Shown piece after piece: positions 27,415 through 36,744 of a stretch of DNA of 64,000 nucleotides. Origin of the DNA: Dechloromonas sp. Dech2017 (GTDB taxonomy: Bacteria; Pseudomonadota; Gammaproteobacteria; Burkholderiales; Rhodocyclaceae); NCBI GenBank assembly GCA_009469585.1, contig SSXW01000013.1, positions 1-64,000 on the forward strand, given 5' to 3'. A model generated the notes under the pieces. That model saw nothing but the letters and a program-made list of their open reading frames with translations, did no database searches and was not told where the DNA came from. Both the position numbers and the translations under genes were made by a program. How positions within the stretch are numbered: the first letter of the stretch is position 1; each line of letters opens with the position of its first letter.

Positions 27415-28103
27415 AGCCGCTCGTCGAAAGCGGGCTGGCCGGCCGGCACGCTGCGCTGTTGCGAAGGCACGGTCGAGGACATCACCGAACGCCATCGCTA
27501 CCAGTCGGTGCTGCAGCACAAGGCGCCGCTGACCCTGGCCGGGCACGCCGCAGCCGGGTGGCACTGGTCGAAGGACAAGCGCTCAGCGTTGCCGTCAATT
27601 TATCGGCCCGGCAACTGAAGGAGCCCGGCCTGCCGGGCCTGGTCGCCGATGCCCTGGCCGTTTCCGGCCTGCCGGCCGAATGCCTGGAACTGGAAATCAC
27701 CGAGAGCATGCTGATGGGCGACGTCGAGCATACCATCCGCGTCCTCAAGTCGATCCGCGCCCTCGGCGTGCGCATCGCCGTGGACGATTTCGGCACGGAC
27801 TACTCGTCGCTCAGCTACCTGCAGCGCCTGCCCATCGACACGCTGAAGATCGACCGCTCCTTCGTTTCCGGCTGCGACCGGGGTGGCCGCATGATGGCCA
27901 TCCCGCACGCCATCATCTTCCTCGGCAAGACGCTCGGCCTGCACATCGTCGCCGAGGGGGTCGAAACCGCGGCCGAGCGCGACATGCTCAAGGTTTGCGG
28001 CTGCAACGAATACCAGGGTTATTTTTTCTCGCGGCCGCTGCAGTCGGCAGCCGTAGACGATTACCTGCTGGCGGCCTCGGCAGCAGGCCAGACGCGGCGG
28101 TGA
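27415..28103 (+). pseudogene. Decayed PAS-EAL (c-di-GMP phosphodiesterase-type) gene
   Basis: Two pieces in different frames. The first (about 27424-27520, frame of 27394) encodes [19 protein letters not shown], the C-terminal edge of a PAS/PAC domain. The second (27567-28103, frame of 27459) encodes the rear two-thirds of an EAL domain: VAVNLSARQL, LELEITES, VDDFGTDYSSLSYL, IDTLKIDRSFV, AEGVET and YQGYFFSRPL. The EAL signature itself and any GGDEF domain between are missing, so an internal deletion fused the remains out of frame. No activity is expected. Confidence 0.8.
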
Positions 28104-28105
28104 TC

Positions 28106-28145
28106 GCTGCGGTCAACGGGAAAAAACGGCCGAAATCGAAATTTT
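28106..28145 (+). repeat. Dispersed USS-like motif, copy 4 (best match, exact core)
   Basis: Core GCTGCGGTCAAC (28106-28117), GGGAAAAAA, CGGCC, GAAATCGAAATTTT. It is intergenic, just after the EAL remnant. Confidence 0.85.
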
Positions 28146-28210
28146 CCCGGGTCGGGGCTCGGCCGAAATGCCTGGGTTGAACAAGGCGGCAAGGCAAAGC
28201 CGCATTTGGC

Positions 28211-29725
28211 TCAAAACTCCTCCCTGAACGTCGCTTCCCGTCGCTTCCTGATCGCCGGCGAGATCGTCGTCGCGACGAGCAGCGCGGCGGCCAGGAGCAG
28301 TGCTCCCGAGAGCGGACGGGTGGCGAAGGTGGTCCAGTCGCCGCGGGCCAGCAACAGGGCGCGGCGCAGGTTTTCTTCCATCATCGGGCCGAGGATGAAG
28401 CCGAGTATGAGCGGGGCCGGCTCGCAGCCCAGCTTGAACAGCAGGTAGCCGATGCCGCCGAAGAGGACGCCCATGTAGATGTCGAAATTGTTGTTGCCCG
28501 AGGCGTACAGGCCGAGCGCCGAAACGACCAGGATGGCCGGGAACAGGAAGCGGTAGGGGACGGAAAGCAGCCTGATCCAGATCCCGATCAGCGGCAGATT
28601 GAGGACGACCAGCATCAGGTTGCCGACCCACATCGAGGCGATCAGGCCCCAGAACAGGGACGGGTTGGCGGTCATCACCTGCGGGCCGGGCTGGATGCCC
28701 TTGATGGTCATGGCGCCGATCATCAGCGCCATCACGGCGTTGGGCGGTATGCCAAGCGTCAGCATGGGGATGAAGGCGGTCTGGGCGCCGGCGTTGTTGG
28801 CCGATTCCGGCCCGGCCACGGCGCGGATGTTGCCCTGGCCGAAAGGGATTTCGCCGTCGCGGCCCGGCAGTTTCTTCTCCAGCGAATACGAGGCGAAGGA
28901 GCCGAGCAGGGCGCCGCCTCCCGGCAGCACGCCGAGCACGGCGCCCAGGGCGGTGCCGCGCAGGATGGCCGGCGTTGCGTCGCCGAGGTCGCGCCGGGTC
29001 GGCCATAGTCCGGCGACATGCCGGGTCAGGCTGGCCCGGTGTTCCGCCGGTCGACCGAGATTCACGATCATTTCGCCAATGCCGAACAGCCCCATGGCGA
29101 TGGCGATGAAGCCGATGCCGTCGGTCAGTTCGGGGATGCCGAAGCTGTAGCGGGGGGTGCCGGAGATGACGTCGGTGTTGATCTGCCCGAGCAGCAAGCC
29201 GAGGATGATCATGCCGACCGCCTTGAGCACCGAGCCGGAAGCGAGGACGACGGCGCCGATCAGGCCAAGCACCATCAGCGAGAAATACTCGGCCGGGCCG
29301 AAGGCGAAAGCCAGTTCGGTCAGGGCCGGGGCGAAGGCGGCGATGAGCAGGGTGCCGACGCAGCCGGCGAAAAACGAGCCGAGGCCGGCGATGGCCAGGG
29401 CGGCCCCGGCCCGCCCGCGGCGCGCCATCTGGTAGCCGTCGATGGCCGTCACCATGGACGAGGCTTCGCCGGGTACATTGACCAGGATGGCCGTCGTCGA
29501 ACCGCCGTACTGGGCGCCGTAATAGATCCCGGCCAGCATGATCAGGGCGGTCGTCGTATCCAGCGTGTAAACGCTGGGCAGCAGCATGGCGATGGTGGCG
29601 ACCGGGCCAAGCCCGGGCAGGACGCCGATCAGGGTGCCGAGCAGCGCCCCGAGCAAGGCGTAGAAAAGGTTTTGCAGGGCCAGGGCGGTTTGAAAGCCGA
29701 GGGCGAGGTTGTCGAGGAACTCCAT
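28211..29725 (-). CDS. tctA: Tripartite tricarboxylate transporter large membrane subunit
   Basis: The 504-aa, about 12-helix channel subunit of the TTT system, importing a carboxylate bound by a TctC-type protein. Typical motifs: GVLPGLGPVATIAMLLP, YGGSTTAILVNVPGE, GVLPGGGALLGSFASY and FGQGNIRAVAGPESANNAGAQ (quoted in part). The open frame runs further upstream, overlapping tctB; ATG 29725 starts the normal N-terminus (EFLDNLALGF), 8 bp after tctB. Confidence 0.92.
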   Translation of the reverse strand: MEFLDNLALGFQTALALQNLFYALLGALLGTLIGVLPGLGPVATIAMLLPSVYTLDTTTALIMLAGIYYGAQYGGSTTAILVNVPGEASSMVTAIDGYQMARRGRAGAALAIAGLGSFFAGCVGTLLIAAFAPALTELAFAFGPAEYFSLMVLGLIGAVVLASGSVLKAVGMIILGLLLGQINTDVISGTPRYSFGIPELTDGIGFIAIAMGLFGIGEMIVNLGRPAEHRASLTRHVAGLWPTRRDLGDATPAILRGTALGAVLGVLPGGGALLGSFASYSLEKKLPGRDGEIPFGQGNIRAVAGPESANNAGAQTAFIPMLTLGIPPNAVMALMIGAMTIKGIQPGPQVMTANPSLFWGLIASMWVGNLMLVVLNLPLIGIWIRLLSVPYRFLFPAILVVSALGLYASGNNNFDIYMGVLFGGIGYLLFKLGCEPAPLILGFILGPMMEENLRRALLLARGDWTTFATRPLSGALLLAAALLVATTISPAIRKRREATFREEF

Positions 29726-29733
29726 GGCGCCGC

Positions 29734-30198
29734 CTAGCCGCCCAGGAAGGCGGGCAGAAGCGGGATGGTCACGCCCAGGCCCTTGACGAAAACCAGCCAG
29801 CAACCGGCGGTCAGGATGGCCGCGTTGGCCAGCGCTTCGCGCAAACGAAATTCGTCGCCAGCCAGGGCGGCGGTTATGGCCAGGATGGGCAGGCTGACCA
29901 GCATGCCGGCCCGCGGCAGCAGGAAGGCGAAAAGGGCCAGCGAGCCGAGGACGATCAGCAGCGGTCGCCAGGCGATGGGGCCGATCGGTTCGCCGTCCGG
30001 GGTGGCGACCACCAGCGACTTGACGGTGACGACCAGCCCGAGCAGCGCCAGCAGCAGGCCCAGGCCGAAGGGCAGGTAGGCCGGACCCGGGCGGGCGGCG
30101 CTGCCGAAGGGGTAGGCGAGCGCCCCGGCCGCGAAGGCGGCGCCGATGCCGAGGAAGACGAGGCCACACCAGAAATCCTTGCTGCTCCTGATCTGCAT
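29734..30198 (-). CDS. tctB: Tripartite tricarboxylate transporter small membrane subunit
   Basis: A 154-aa membrane protein with four predicted helices, family TctB. The N-terminus KDFWCGLVFLGIGAAFA and the FGLGLLLALLGL segment are typical. It is the first gene of a tctB-tctA unit; the binding-protein gene is elsewhere (31847) on the other strand, which is common for this transporter family. Confidence 0.9.
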   Translation of the reverse strand: MQIRSSKDFWCGLVFLGIGAAFAAGALAYPFGSAARPGPAYLPFGLGLLLALLGLVVTVKSLVVATPDGEPIGPIAWRPLLIVLGSLALFAFLLPRAGMLVSLPILAITAALAGDEFRLREALANAAILTAGCWLVFVKGLGVTIPLLPAFLGG

Positions 30199-30279
30199 CG
30201 TCGATCTCCTTCAGGTTGCGGGGGCAATCTGCGCTTGGCCGGCAACCGCCGACCCGTGCTGTCGATTGTGCCAACGGCC

Positions 30280-30292
30280 ATCCAATTTGGAT
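30280..30292. promoter_or_regulatory. Palindrome ATCCAATTTGGAT upstream of tctB
   Basis: A perfect 6+6 palindrome with one central base, 82 bp upstream of the tctB start. It is a candidate site for the nearby LysR regulator; it does not resemble the repeat upstream of tctC, so the binding protein is uncertain. Confidence 0.4.
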
Positions 30293-30395
30293 ACAACCAG
30301 CGGTTAATGCCGGTTTTGCATGCCACCATCTTTCGCGCTCTGCCCGTCCTGCCTACAGTGACCTCCATGCCAACATCCTTAGACGAGGCCAAGCC

Positions 30396-30734
30396 ATGAA
30401 TGCCATTACCGCTCCTGTTGTCACCCGGCGCAGCGTTTCAGTGCTGGCCGGCGCCTTCGCCTTCTTCAACGCCATGCGCATCGTCGCCTACTTGCCGACG
30501 TTGTTCGCCATCCATGGCGAGGGCCACACCGACCAGCACTCCCTGCTCACCTGGCTGTGCTTCCTCGGTGCCAATGCCACCATGGCGCTGTGGCTGTACG
30601 AGCAGAACGGTCATCGTCCGAACCGGGCGATCGCGGTCAGCGCCGGCAACGCGGTGATGTGCGCGGCCATCGCCGTTTCCATCATCTGGCTGCGCTGGGG
30701 ACATCTTGCCGCCGGGCTAGGTTTCCGGGTCTGA
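30396..30734 (+). CDS. Small membrane protein, function unknown
   Basis: A 112-aa protein with three predicted transmembrane helices (about residues 12-36, 47-63 and 78-100). No recognised family. ATG 30396 is preferred to upstream starts in the open frame. Convergent with the LysR gene, whose 3' end it overlaps by 18 bp. Confidence 0.6.
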   Translation: MNAITAPVVTRRSVSVLAGAFAFFNAMRIVAYLPTLFAIHGEGHTDQHSLLTWLCFLGANATMALWLYEQNGHRPNRAIAVSAGNAVMCAAIAVSIIWLRWGHLAAGLGFRV

Positions 30735-31727
30735 GCCGCGCAGCGCGGCTGAAGCGCGACCATAGCCGCGCCGATGCCAGGCCGGACGTTCGGCGGACGG
30801 ATGCTGGGAAATGAATTTCCCCTCGGCTTCATGCTGCTGCAGCAACTGGGTGACGAATTCGATGAACAGGCGGGCCCTCGGGTTGCTGCGGGCGCTGGCC
30901 CGGTAAAGGAGATTGGTCGGCGGCCCGCCCTGCACCGTCCAGTCGACCAGGACAGGGATCAGGCGGCCGCCTTGCACCTGGCTGCGACAGGTGATTTCGG
31001 TGGTGCGGGCGACGCCCTGGCCGCGCAGCACGCAATCGAGGAGTACCTCGCGGGCGTTGGTGATCAGCCAGCCATTGACCTTGACCGAACGCTTGTCGTC
31101 GCCCCGTGCGAATTCCCAAAGGTCGATGACGATGCCGGCCGGATTGCGCATGGTCAGGCAATCGTGATCGACCAGTTCGCCTGGGTCCTCGGGGATGCCG
31201 CGGGCCGCCCAGTATTCCGGTGCGGCGACGATCAGGCAGCGCGTCATGTCGAGGCGGCGATGGACAAAATCCTGGGTAGCCTCCGGCCAGCCATGGACGA
31301 GGAGGATTTCTGCCGACTGGGCATCGGCGTCGGTGATCCGGTGCACGGTACGGAAATCGAGCTGGATTTCCGGAAAACGGGCCCGGAAACGCGGCAAGGC
31401 CGGTAGCAGGATGTGATGGGCCAACTGCTCGTGGGCGGCGACGACCAGTGTGCCGCGCGGGCGGGTTGCCGCCATCCGGATGGCGTCCTCGGTGGCGTTC
31501 AGTTCGGTGAGCAGCGGTCGGCAGCAATCCAGGTACTCGCCGCCGGCGACGGTCAGCCTGACGCCCTGGGCATTGCGTTCGAGCAGCGCAGTGCCCAGGG
31601 CGCGTTCCAGCGTGCCGACGAGCTTCTGCACGGCCGGCACGCTGACTTCCAGCTGCCGGGCCGCCCCAGCAAAGCTGCCGGCCTCGACCGCAGCGACGAA
31701 ATACTGGATGGCGCGAAGCTTGTCCAT
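30717..31727 (-). CDS. LysR-family transcriptional regulator
   Basis: 336 aa: an N-terminal winged HTH (about residues 4-62, AVEAGSFAGAARQLEVSVPAV is the HTH region) and a substrate-binding effector domain. A Gly/Arg-rich C-terminal extension of about 30 residues after QLLQQHEAEGK is longer than usual. It is transcribed divergently from the tctC-like gene, 119 bp apart, so it most likely controls that gene in response to the transported carboxylate. Confidence 0.88.
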   Translation of the reverse strand: MDKLRAIQYFVAAVEAGSFAGAARQLEVSVPAVQKLVGTLERALGTALLERNAQGVRLTVAGGEYLDCCRPLLTELNATEDAIRMAATRPRGTLVVAAHEQLAHHILLPALPRFRARFPEIQLDFRTVHRITDADAQSAEILLVHGWPEATQDFVHRRLDMTRCLIVAAPEYWAARGIPEDPGELVDHDCLTMRNPAGIVIDLWEFARGDDKRSVKVNGWLITNAREVLLDCVLRGQGVARTTEITCRSQVQGGRLIPVLVDWTVQGGPPTNLLYRASARSNPRARLFIEFVTQLLQQHEAEGKFISQHPSAERPAWHRRGYGRASAALRGSDPET

Positions 31728-31742
31728 GGCGACCTCCGGGGT

Positions 31743-31759
31743 GTTAACCGCTGATTAAC
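31743..31759. promoter_or_regulatory. Inverted repeat GTTAA-N7-TTAAC, candidate LysR site
   Basis: It lies between the divergent LysR and tctC-like genes, 15 bp from the LysR start. The symmetric TTAA half-sites fit a LysR autoregulatory site. Confidence 0.45.
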
Positions 31760-31846
31760 GCCTGATTCTACTCCCGGGATATTCCGTAGCAATAAGCCGG
31801 CAACTACAGTGCAGTCATCGACATGCCCAACGCGAAGGAGACGATC

Positions 31847-32821
31847 ATGAAGCGCTTGAACGGAATTCTTGCTGCCATCGGGCTGGCCTGCGCGGCCTTC
31901 GGGCAGCCGGCCAATGCTCAGGAAGCGGCAGCATTTCCGGCCAGGCCGGTAACGATCATCGTGCCCGCCCCGGCCGGCGGACCATCCGATACGGTGGCCC
32001 GGCAACTCGGCCAGGCCCTGGTCACCGCCTGGGACCGACAGGTAATTGTCGAGAACCGGCCTGGCGCCCAGGGAGCGATTGCTGCCCAGGCCGTGTTGAG
32101 CGCCCGGCCCGACGGCTACACCCTGTTGTGGGGCCAGGGGTCGATGGCGGGTTTGCCCGTGGTGCAGAAGAGTGCGCCTTATCGCAGCCTGAGCGAGTTC
32201 GCGCCGGTCGTGAACGTGGTGCAGTTCAGTTTCGCCATGTTCGCCAACAAGGATCAGCCGTTCAAGAATTTCAACGAGTTCGTGACCTACGGCAAGGCCA
32301 ACCCCGGCAGGCTGAACTGTGCCACCGGCCCCTTGAGCGAGTACATGGTCGCTACCCGGGTTCTCGAAGCGGTCGGCGTCCAGGCCGAGCGCGTGCCCTA
32401 CAAGGGTGGCGCGCAGCTGATGCCGGACCTGATCAGCGGCCAGGTGCACATCAACTTCGGGCCCATCCTGAGCGGGCTTCCTTACGTCAAAGCGGGACGG
32501 CTGAAAGTCCTGGCAACCCTGTCGCCGCAGCGCAGCCCCCTGCTGCCCGATGTGCCGACCCTGGTCGAACTGGGCTTGCCGGCGGCCAGCATGTCGAGTT
32601 GGAACGGGCTTTTTGCGCCGCCGGGAACGCCGCGTGAGCTGACCGAAAAAATCGCCGCCGCGGTGACCCAGGTACTCAAGACGCCGGCCATGCGGGCAGC
32701 GCTCGAGCAGCAGGGCGCCGAACCGCTGGGCGGTACGCCGAAACAACTGGCCGAGGCAGTCAACGCGGCGACCGGCGACTGGAAAGACTTCGTCCGCGCC
32801 TACGCGGTGCCCCAGGAATGA
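31847..32821 (+). CDS. TctC/Bug-type periplasmic solute-binding protein
   Basis: Extracytoplasmic binding protein of the tripartite tricarboxylate transporter (324 aa), signal peptide about residues 1-25 (cleavage near ANAQE). The family motifs ARPVTIIVPAPAGGPSDTVAR and ENRPGAQGAIAAQAV surround the ligand pocket; VPYKGGAQLMPDLISGQV is also typical. It probably feeds TctAB encoded nearby. ATG 31847 has GGAG at good spacing and gives a clean signal peptide. The stop overlaps the next start (ATGA). Confidence 0.9.
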   Translation: MKRLNGILAAIGLACAAFGQPANAQEAAAFPARPVTIIVPAPAGGPSDTVARQLGQALVTAWDRQVIVENRPGAQGAIAAQAVLSARPDGYTLLWGQGSMAGLPVVQKSAPYRSLSEFAPVVNVVQFSFAMFANKDQPFKNFNEFVTYGKANPGRLNCATGPLSEYMVATRVLEAVGVQAERVPYKGGAQLMPDLISGQVHINFGPILSGLPYVKAGRLKVLATLSPQRSPLLPDVPTLVELGLPAASMSSWNGLFAPPGTPRELTEKIAAAVTQVLKTPAMRAALEQQGAEPLGGTPKQLAEAVNAATGDWKDFVRAYAVPQE

Positions 32822-33867
32822 ACACTCGTCACGCCAGCCTCGCTGCCAGCGGTGCGGCGCGACTGGTTCGCCAGATCGTCAGCGGCTGGCGGACCCAGGC
32901 CATCCATGCCGCGGTGCAACTGGGCTTTCCCGACCACTTGGCCGGGAAGCCGCTGAGCCCCGGCGAACTGGCGGCCGCGACCGATTGTTCGCCTGGCGCA
33001 ACGGCCCGCTTGCTGCGTGCGCTCTGTGTTTTGGGTGTTTGCCGCGAAGGCGCGGACGGTCGCTTCCGGCTGACTCGGGCCGGCCGCCTGCTCTGCGTCG
33101 ACGGCGGCGGTGAGGGCTGCAGCCTGCGGCCACTGGTTGCCTGGTGGGGCGGGCCGCTCTGGCCGCTCTGGGCGGAGCTGGCCTATAGCGTGCGGACGGG
33201 CGAAAGCGCCCGCGAGCGCCTGATGGGTGACAAGCACTACCGCCATCTCGACCGCGACGCGGCGCTGGCCGACACCTTCCATGGCGCGATGCGGGCGATG
33301 ACGGCGTTGATCGCCGACGAGGTGGTCGCCTGGCCGGGCTGGCGCGAAACGGCGACGGCGGTCGATGTCGGCGGTGGCCATGGCCAGTTGCTGCTTGCCG
33401 TACTGGCCGCCCACACCCACGTGCACGGTACGGTGTTCGATACGGCGACGGCGCAGGCCGGTGCCCTGGCGCAGATCGACGATGCCGGCCTGGCAGGGCG
33501 CGCCGGATTCGTGGCCGGCGATTTCTTCGATGCCCTGCCGGCCGGTGCCGATTGCTACGTGCTGAAAAGCATCCTGCACAACTGGGACGACGATGCGTGC
33601 GCCGCCATTCTCGCCAATTGCCGGCGGGCGGCCCCCGGCCACGCCCGGCTGCTGATCGTCGAGCGCCTGCGCCCGGCGCGGCTGCACGAGTGTGTGGCCG
33701 ATGAAGGCGTGGCCCGGACCGACCTCAACATGCTGGCCGGTCTCGGGGGTTGCGAGCGCACGCTGGAGCAATACGCCGCCATGCTCGACGGCGCCGGATT
33801 CGCCGTCGCCGGGTGCTGGCGCACGGGCTTCGAGTTTAGCCTGGTCGAGGCCCGGCGGCGGGACTGA
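32818..33867 (+). CDS. SAM-dependent O-methyltransferase (family 2, plant-OMT/hydroxyneurosporene type)
   Basis: A 349-aa methyltransferase with an N-terminal winged-helix dimerisation domain (LSPGELAAATDCSPGATARLL shown in part) and a Rossmann domain with SAM motif VDVGGGHGQLL and the post-motif LKSILHNWDDDAC. This family methylates hydroxyls of small aromatic or carotenoid substrates. It is coupled by a 4-bp overlap to the tctC-like gene, an unusual pairing; both may act on one compound. Substrate unknown. Confidence 0.8.
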   Translation: MNTRHASLAASGAARLVRQIVSGWRTQAIHAAVQLGFPDHLAGKPLSPGELAAATDCSPGATARLLRALCVLGVCREGADGRFRLTRAGRLLCVDGGGEGCSLRPLVAWWGGPLWPLWAELAYSVRTGESARERLMGDKHYRHLDRDAALADTFHGAMRAMTALIADEVVAWPGWRETATAVDVGGGHGQLLLAVLAAHTHVHGTVFDTATAQAGALAQIDDAGLAGRAGFVAGDFFDALPAGADCYVLKSILHNWDDDACAAILANCRRAAPGHARLLIVERLRPARLHECVADEGVARTDLNMLAGLGGCERTLEQYAAMLDGAGFAVAGCWRTGFEFSLVEARRRD

Positions 33868-33877
33868 CAGTGACCGG

Positions 33878-35578
33878 CTATTCCAGGTATTCGACCATCA
33901 GCTGCGGCGTTTCGACGCCCATGTATTCATTGATGGCCAGGCGGTAGGCGACCCGCGTGCTGTGGCCGGGCTGGCTGGCGAAATTGAACTGGATGGCGTC
34001 GATGCGGGTGTTGCCCTTGCGCAGGCGTAGCTTGAGGTGCTTTTCCTTGAGCACGCGCTGCTGCTCGACGGCGAACTCGTCGAGGAAGAGCGGCGCCGGG
34101 AAGCCCTGGCCCCAGATCTCGTTTTCCAGCAGGCGGGCGATGTCCAGCGAGAAATAGCCGGTTTCCAGGTTGCCGTCGGTTTCCAGGGTGCGGGTCAGGT
34201 CGGCTGGGGCGATCAGTTCGCCGGCCACTTCGGCGAACAGGGATTTGAATTTTTCGAAATTTTCGGCGTTGACCGTAGCACCGGCCGCCATGGCATGGCC
34301 GCCGAAGCGGATGAGCAGGCCGGGGGCGCGCTTGGCGACGAGGTCGAGGGCGTCGCGCAGGTGCAGGCCGGGGATGGAGCGGCCGGAGCCCTTGATGATG
34401 CCGCCTTCGCCGGGGGCGAAGGCGAACACCGGGCGGTGCAGCTTGTCCTTGATGCGCGAGGCGAGGATGCCGACGACGCCTTCGTGCCAGGCCGGGTCGA
34501 ACAGCGCGACGCCGGGCGCGGCGTCGCCGGCTTCCAGCGTTTCCAGCAGCTGCATGGCCTGCTCCTGCATGCCGGATTCGATTTCCCGGCGCTGGCGGTT
34601 CAGGGTGTCGAGTTCCTGGGCGATCTGCAGGGCCCGGCCGGCGTCCTCGGTGATCAGGCATTCGACGCCCAGGCGCATGTCGGCCAGGCGGCCGGCGGCG
34701 TTCAGGCGCGGCCCGAGCAGGAAGCCGAGGTCGAAGGCGGTGGCCCGCCGCGGATCGCGCCCGGCGGCCTTGAAGAGGGCGGCGATGCCCGGCTGCATCT
34801 GGCCGGCGCGCATGCGCTTCAGACCCTGGCTGACCAGGATGCGGTTGTTGCGGTCGAGCTTGACGACGTCGGCCACCGTGCCCAGCGCGACGAGGTCGAG
34901 CAGGGTGGCGAAATTGGGTTCCGGCCGCTCAGGGACGTTGGGTGCAAACCAGCCGCGCGCCCGCAGTTCGGCGCGCAGGGCGAGCATGACGTAGAACATG
35001 ACGCCGACGCCGGCGATGCATTTCGACGGAAAGTCGCAGCCCGGCTGGTTGGGATTGACGATGCAGTCGGCCTCGGGCAGTGATTCGGCCGGCAGGTGAT
35101 GGTCGGTGATCAGCGTCGCGATGCCATGCTGGCGGGCCCGTTCGACGCCTTCCAGCGAGGCGATGCCGTTGTCGACGGTGACGATCAGGTCGGGAGACTG
35201 CTCGGCGGCGACATCGACGATTTCCGGCGACAGCCCGTAGCCGAGCTTGAAGCGGTCGGGGAGCAGGAAATCGACGTCGGCGCCGAGTGCCTTCAGGGCG
35301 CGCATGCCGACCGCCGTGGCGGTGGCGCCGTCGCAGTCGTAGTCGCCGACGATCAGGATTTTCGCCTCGGCCTCGATGGCGTCGGCCAGCAGCACGGCGG
35401 CTTCGCCGGTATGGGTCAGGCTGGCCGGCGGCAGCAGCGATTTCAGCTCGTAGTCGAGTTCGGCCTTGTCGGTGATGCCGCGCGCCGCATAGAGGCGGGC
35501 GAGCAGCGGCGGCAGGCCCTGCTGCTCGAGTTGCCAGACGACGCGCTGGGGAATGCTGCGGGTGACGAGACGGGTCAA
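33878..35578 (-). CDS. recJ: Single-stranded-DNA-specific exonuclease RecJ
   Basis: A 566-aa 5'-3' ssDNA exonuclease in recombination and mismatch repair. DHH-family motifs: VGDYDCDGATA (residues 78-88), TDHHLP near 156, and the DHHA1-type RFGGHAMAAGAT in the C-terminal half, then an OB-like domain. All metal ligands appear present. Its ATG overlaps the stop of the upstream hypothetical gene (ATGA). A motif copy (34243-34279) lies in the conserved GGHAMAAG region. Confidence 0.94.
   Translation of the reverse strand: MTRLVTRSIPQRVVWQLEQQGLPPLLARLYAARGITDKAELDYELKSLLPPASLTHTGEAAVLLADAIEAEAKILIVGDYDCDGATATAVGMRALKALGADVDFLLPDRFKLGYGLSPEIVDVAAEQSPDLIVTVDNGIASLEGVERARQHGIATLITDHHLPAESLPEADCIVNPNQPGCDFPSKCIAGVGVMFYVMLALRAELRARGWFAPNVPERPEPNFATLLDLVALGTVADVVKLDRNNRILVSQGLKRMRAGQMQPGIAALFKAAGRDPRRATAFDLGFLLGPRLNAAGRLADMRLGVECLITEDAGRALQIAQELDTLNRQRREIESGMQEQAMQLLETLEAGDAAPGVALFDPAWHEGVVGILASRIKDKLHRPVFAFAPGEGGIIKGSGRSIPGLHLRDALDLVAKRAPGLLIRFGGHAMAAGATVNAENFEKFKSLFAEVAGELIAPADLTRTLETDGNLETGYFSLDIARLLENEIWGQGFPAPLFLDEFAVEQQRVLKEKHLKLRLRKGNTRIDAIQFNFASQPGHSTRVAYRLAINEYMGVETPQLMVEYLE
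34243..34279 (-). repeat. Dispersed USS-like motif, copy 5 in recJ
   Basis: Core GCTACGGTCAAC (one change), then GAAAATTTCG and AAAAATTCAAAT on the minus strand. Confidence 0.7.
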
Positions 35579-36714
35579 GAATGGGCTCCTTCGGCCGGTT
35601 TGCCGCTCACTTGGCCGGCCGATTCATCAGCCAGTTGGCTGGCCAGCGCGGCAATCGGGCGGGGCCGGCGCCAGAATTTCCAGCGGTCGCCGCCGTGCAA
35701 CGACCAGCCCAGCCGGCCGTAGATGGTCGGGGCGACCAGGTCGACGGCGTCGACCCGGCGGCCGAGGGCGCTGCGCAGCGGGGCGAACCAGTCGGCTTCC
35801 AGTTGCTGCCAGGCGGCGCGCCAGGCCTCGCCGTCTTCGTAGAGGACGGGGGCGAGCAGGCTGTCGAGGACGACCAGCGGGCGGGCCTGGCGGTCGGCCG
35901 CGGCGAGCAGGGCGTCGAGGCCACCGGCGGTGCCGCGGACGGTCAGGTCGCTGGCGGCGGCCAGCCCGGCGGCCAGCGGGTTGTCGGTGCACACGACGGA
36001 AAAGTCGGGACGGGCCAGTTCGGGCAGCGGCCCGCCGCCCCACAGCCACAGGCTGTTGACCGTCGGCTGGCCGGCCGCCTGGCGCCGCTCGTTGACCGGG
36101 TGGCCGTGCAGGAACATCTGCACTTCGTTGAGCCAGCGGGTCAGCGGGCCGTTCTGCTCGGTGATCTCGCCGTCCAGGCGGCGCCCGGCGATGGTCGAAA
36201 TCGGGGCGAATTTCTCGTCGACCGCGCCCCGCAGGAAGTGCCCTTGGGGCGCAGTATTCAGCCGGAGATACCAGCGCCGGGCGGTGGCGGCATGGAACTG
36301 GCCGACATCGGCGAAGGTGGCGTTGAGCGCGGCGATCAGGGCCGCCGCCTCGTCGTCGTCGAGCTCGAAGGCGCCGGCGTCGGCGAGCACGATGCGCTCG
36401 TGGTGGAAACGCAGGTGCACCGGGTCGGCACACAGCCAGTGGCCGTCGTCGGGCAGCGTGTCAGCGGCTTCGCCGAGCCGGCGGAGGGCGCCGAAGGGGG
36501 CGTCGCCCAGGCCGAACAGCCCGGCCAGCACGTTTTCGAAGGCTTGTGGCGGCTGGCGGACGAAGGTGGCGCGGGCCGCCAGCCATTCGAAAGCGGGCGT
36601 CGCCAGCTTGCCGAGGGTGCGTTGGTCGCCCGGTTCGGGCCAGATCAGTTCAGGGGCAAGCAGGGTCAGGCGCACGGCGGGAGGCAATGGAGAGGTAACG
36701 GAAAAGTGTACCAT
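35575..36714 (-). CDS. Conserved hypothetical protein (often labelled phosphoglycerate-mutase-like)
   Basis: A 379-aa soluble protein. Homologues beside recJ in betaproteobacteria are often annotated as phosphoglycerate mutase regulators, but I see no phosphatase active-site motif. Features: GHWLCADPVHLRFHHERIVL, NEVQMFLHGHPVNERR and NSLWLWGGGPLP, which look conserved. The start is ATG 36714, just inside the divergent promoter shared with lolC. Overlap with recJ means coupled expression. Confidence 0.7.
   Translation of the reverse strand: MVHFSVTSPLPPAVRLTLLAPELIWPEPGDQRTLGKLATPAFEWLAARATFVRQPPQAFENVLAGLFGLGDAPFGALRRLGEAADTLPDDGHWLCADPVHLRFHHERIVLADAGAFELDDDEAAALIAALNATFADVGQFHAATARRWYLRLNTAPQGHFLRGAVDEKFAPISTIAGRRLDGEITEQNGPLTRWLNEVQMFLHGHPVNERRQAAGQPTVNSLWLWGGGPLPELARPDFSVVCTDNPLAAGLAAASDLTVRGTAGGLDALLAAADRQARPLVVLDSLLAPVLYEDGEAWRAAWQQLEADWFAPLRSALGRRVDAVDLVAPTIYGRLGWSLHGGDRWKFWRRPRPIAALASQLADESAGQVSGKPAEGAHS
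36192..36228 (-). repeat. Dispersed USS-like motif, degenerate copy
   Basis: Core GGCGCGGTCGAC, then GAGAAATTCG and CGATTTCGA in register with the other copies, on the minus strand. Confidence 0.55.
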
Positions 36715-36744
36715 AGCGACTTTTCGACGCTCGGTAGCATCTGC

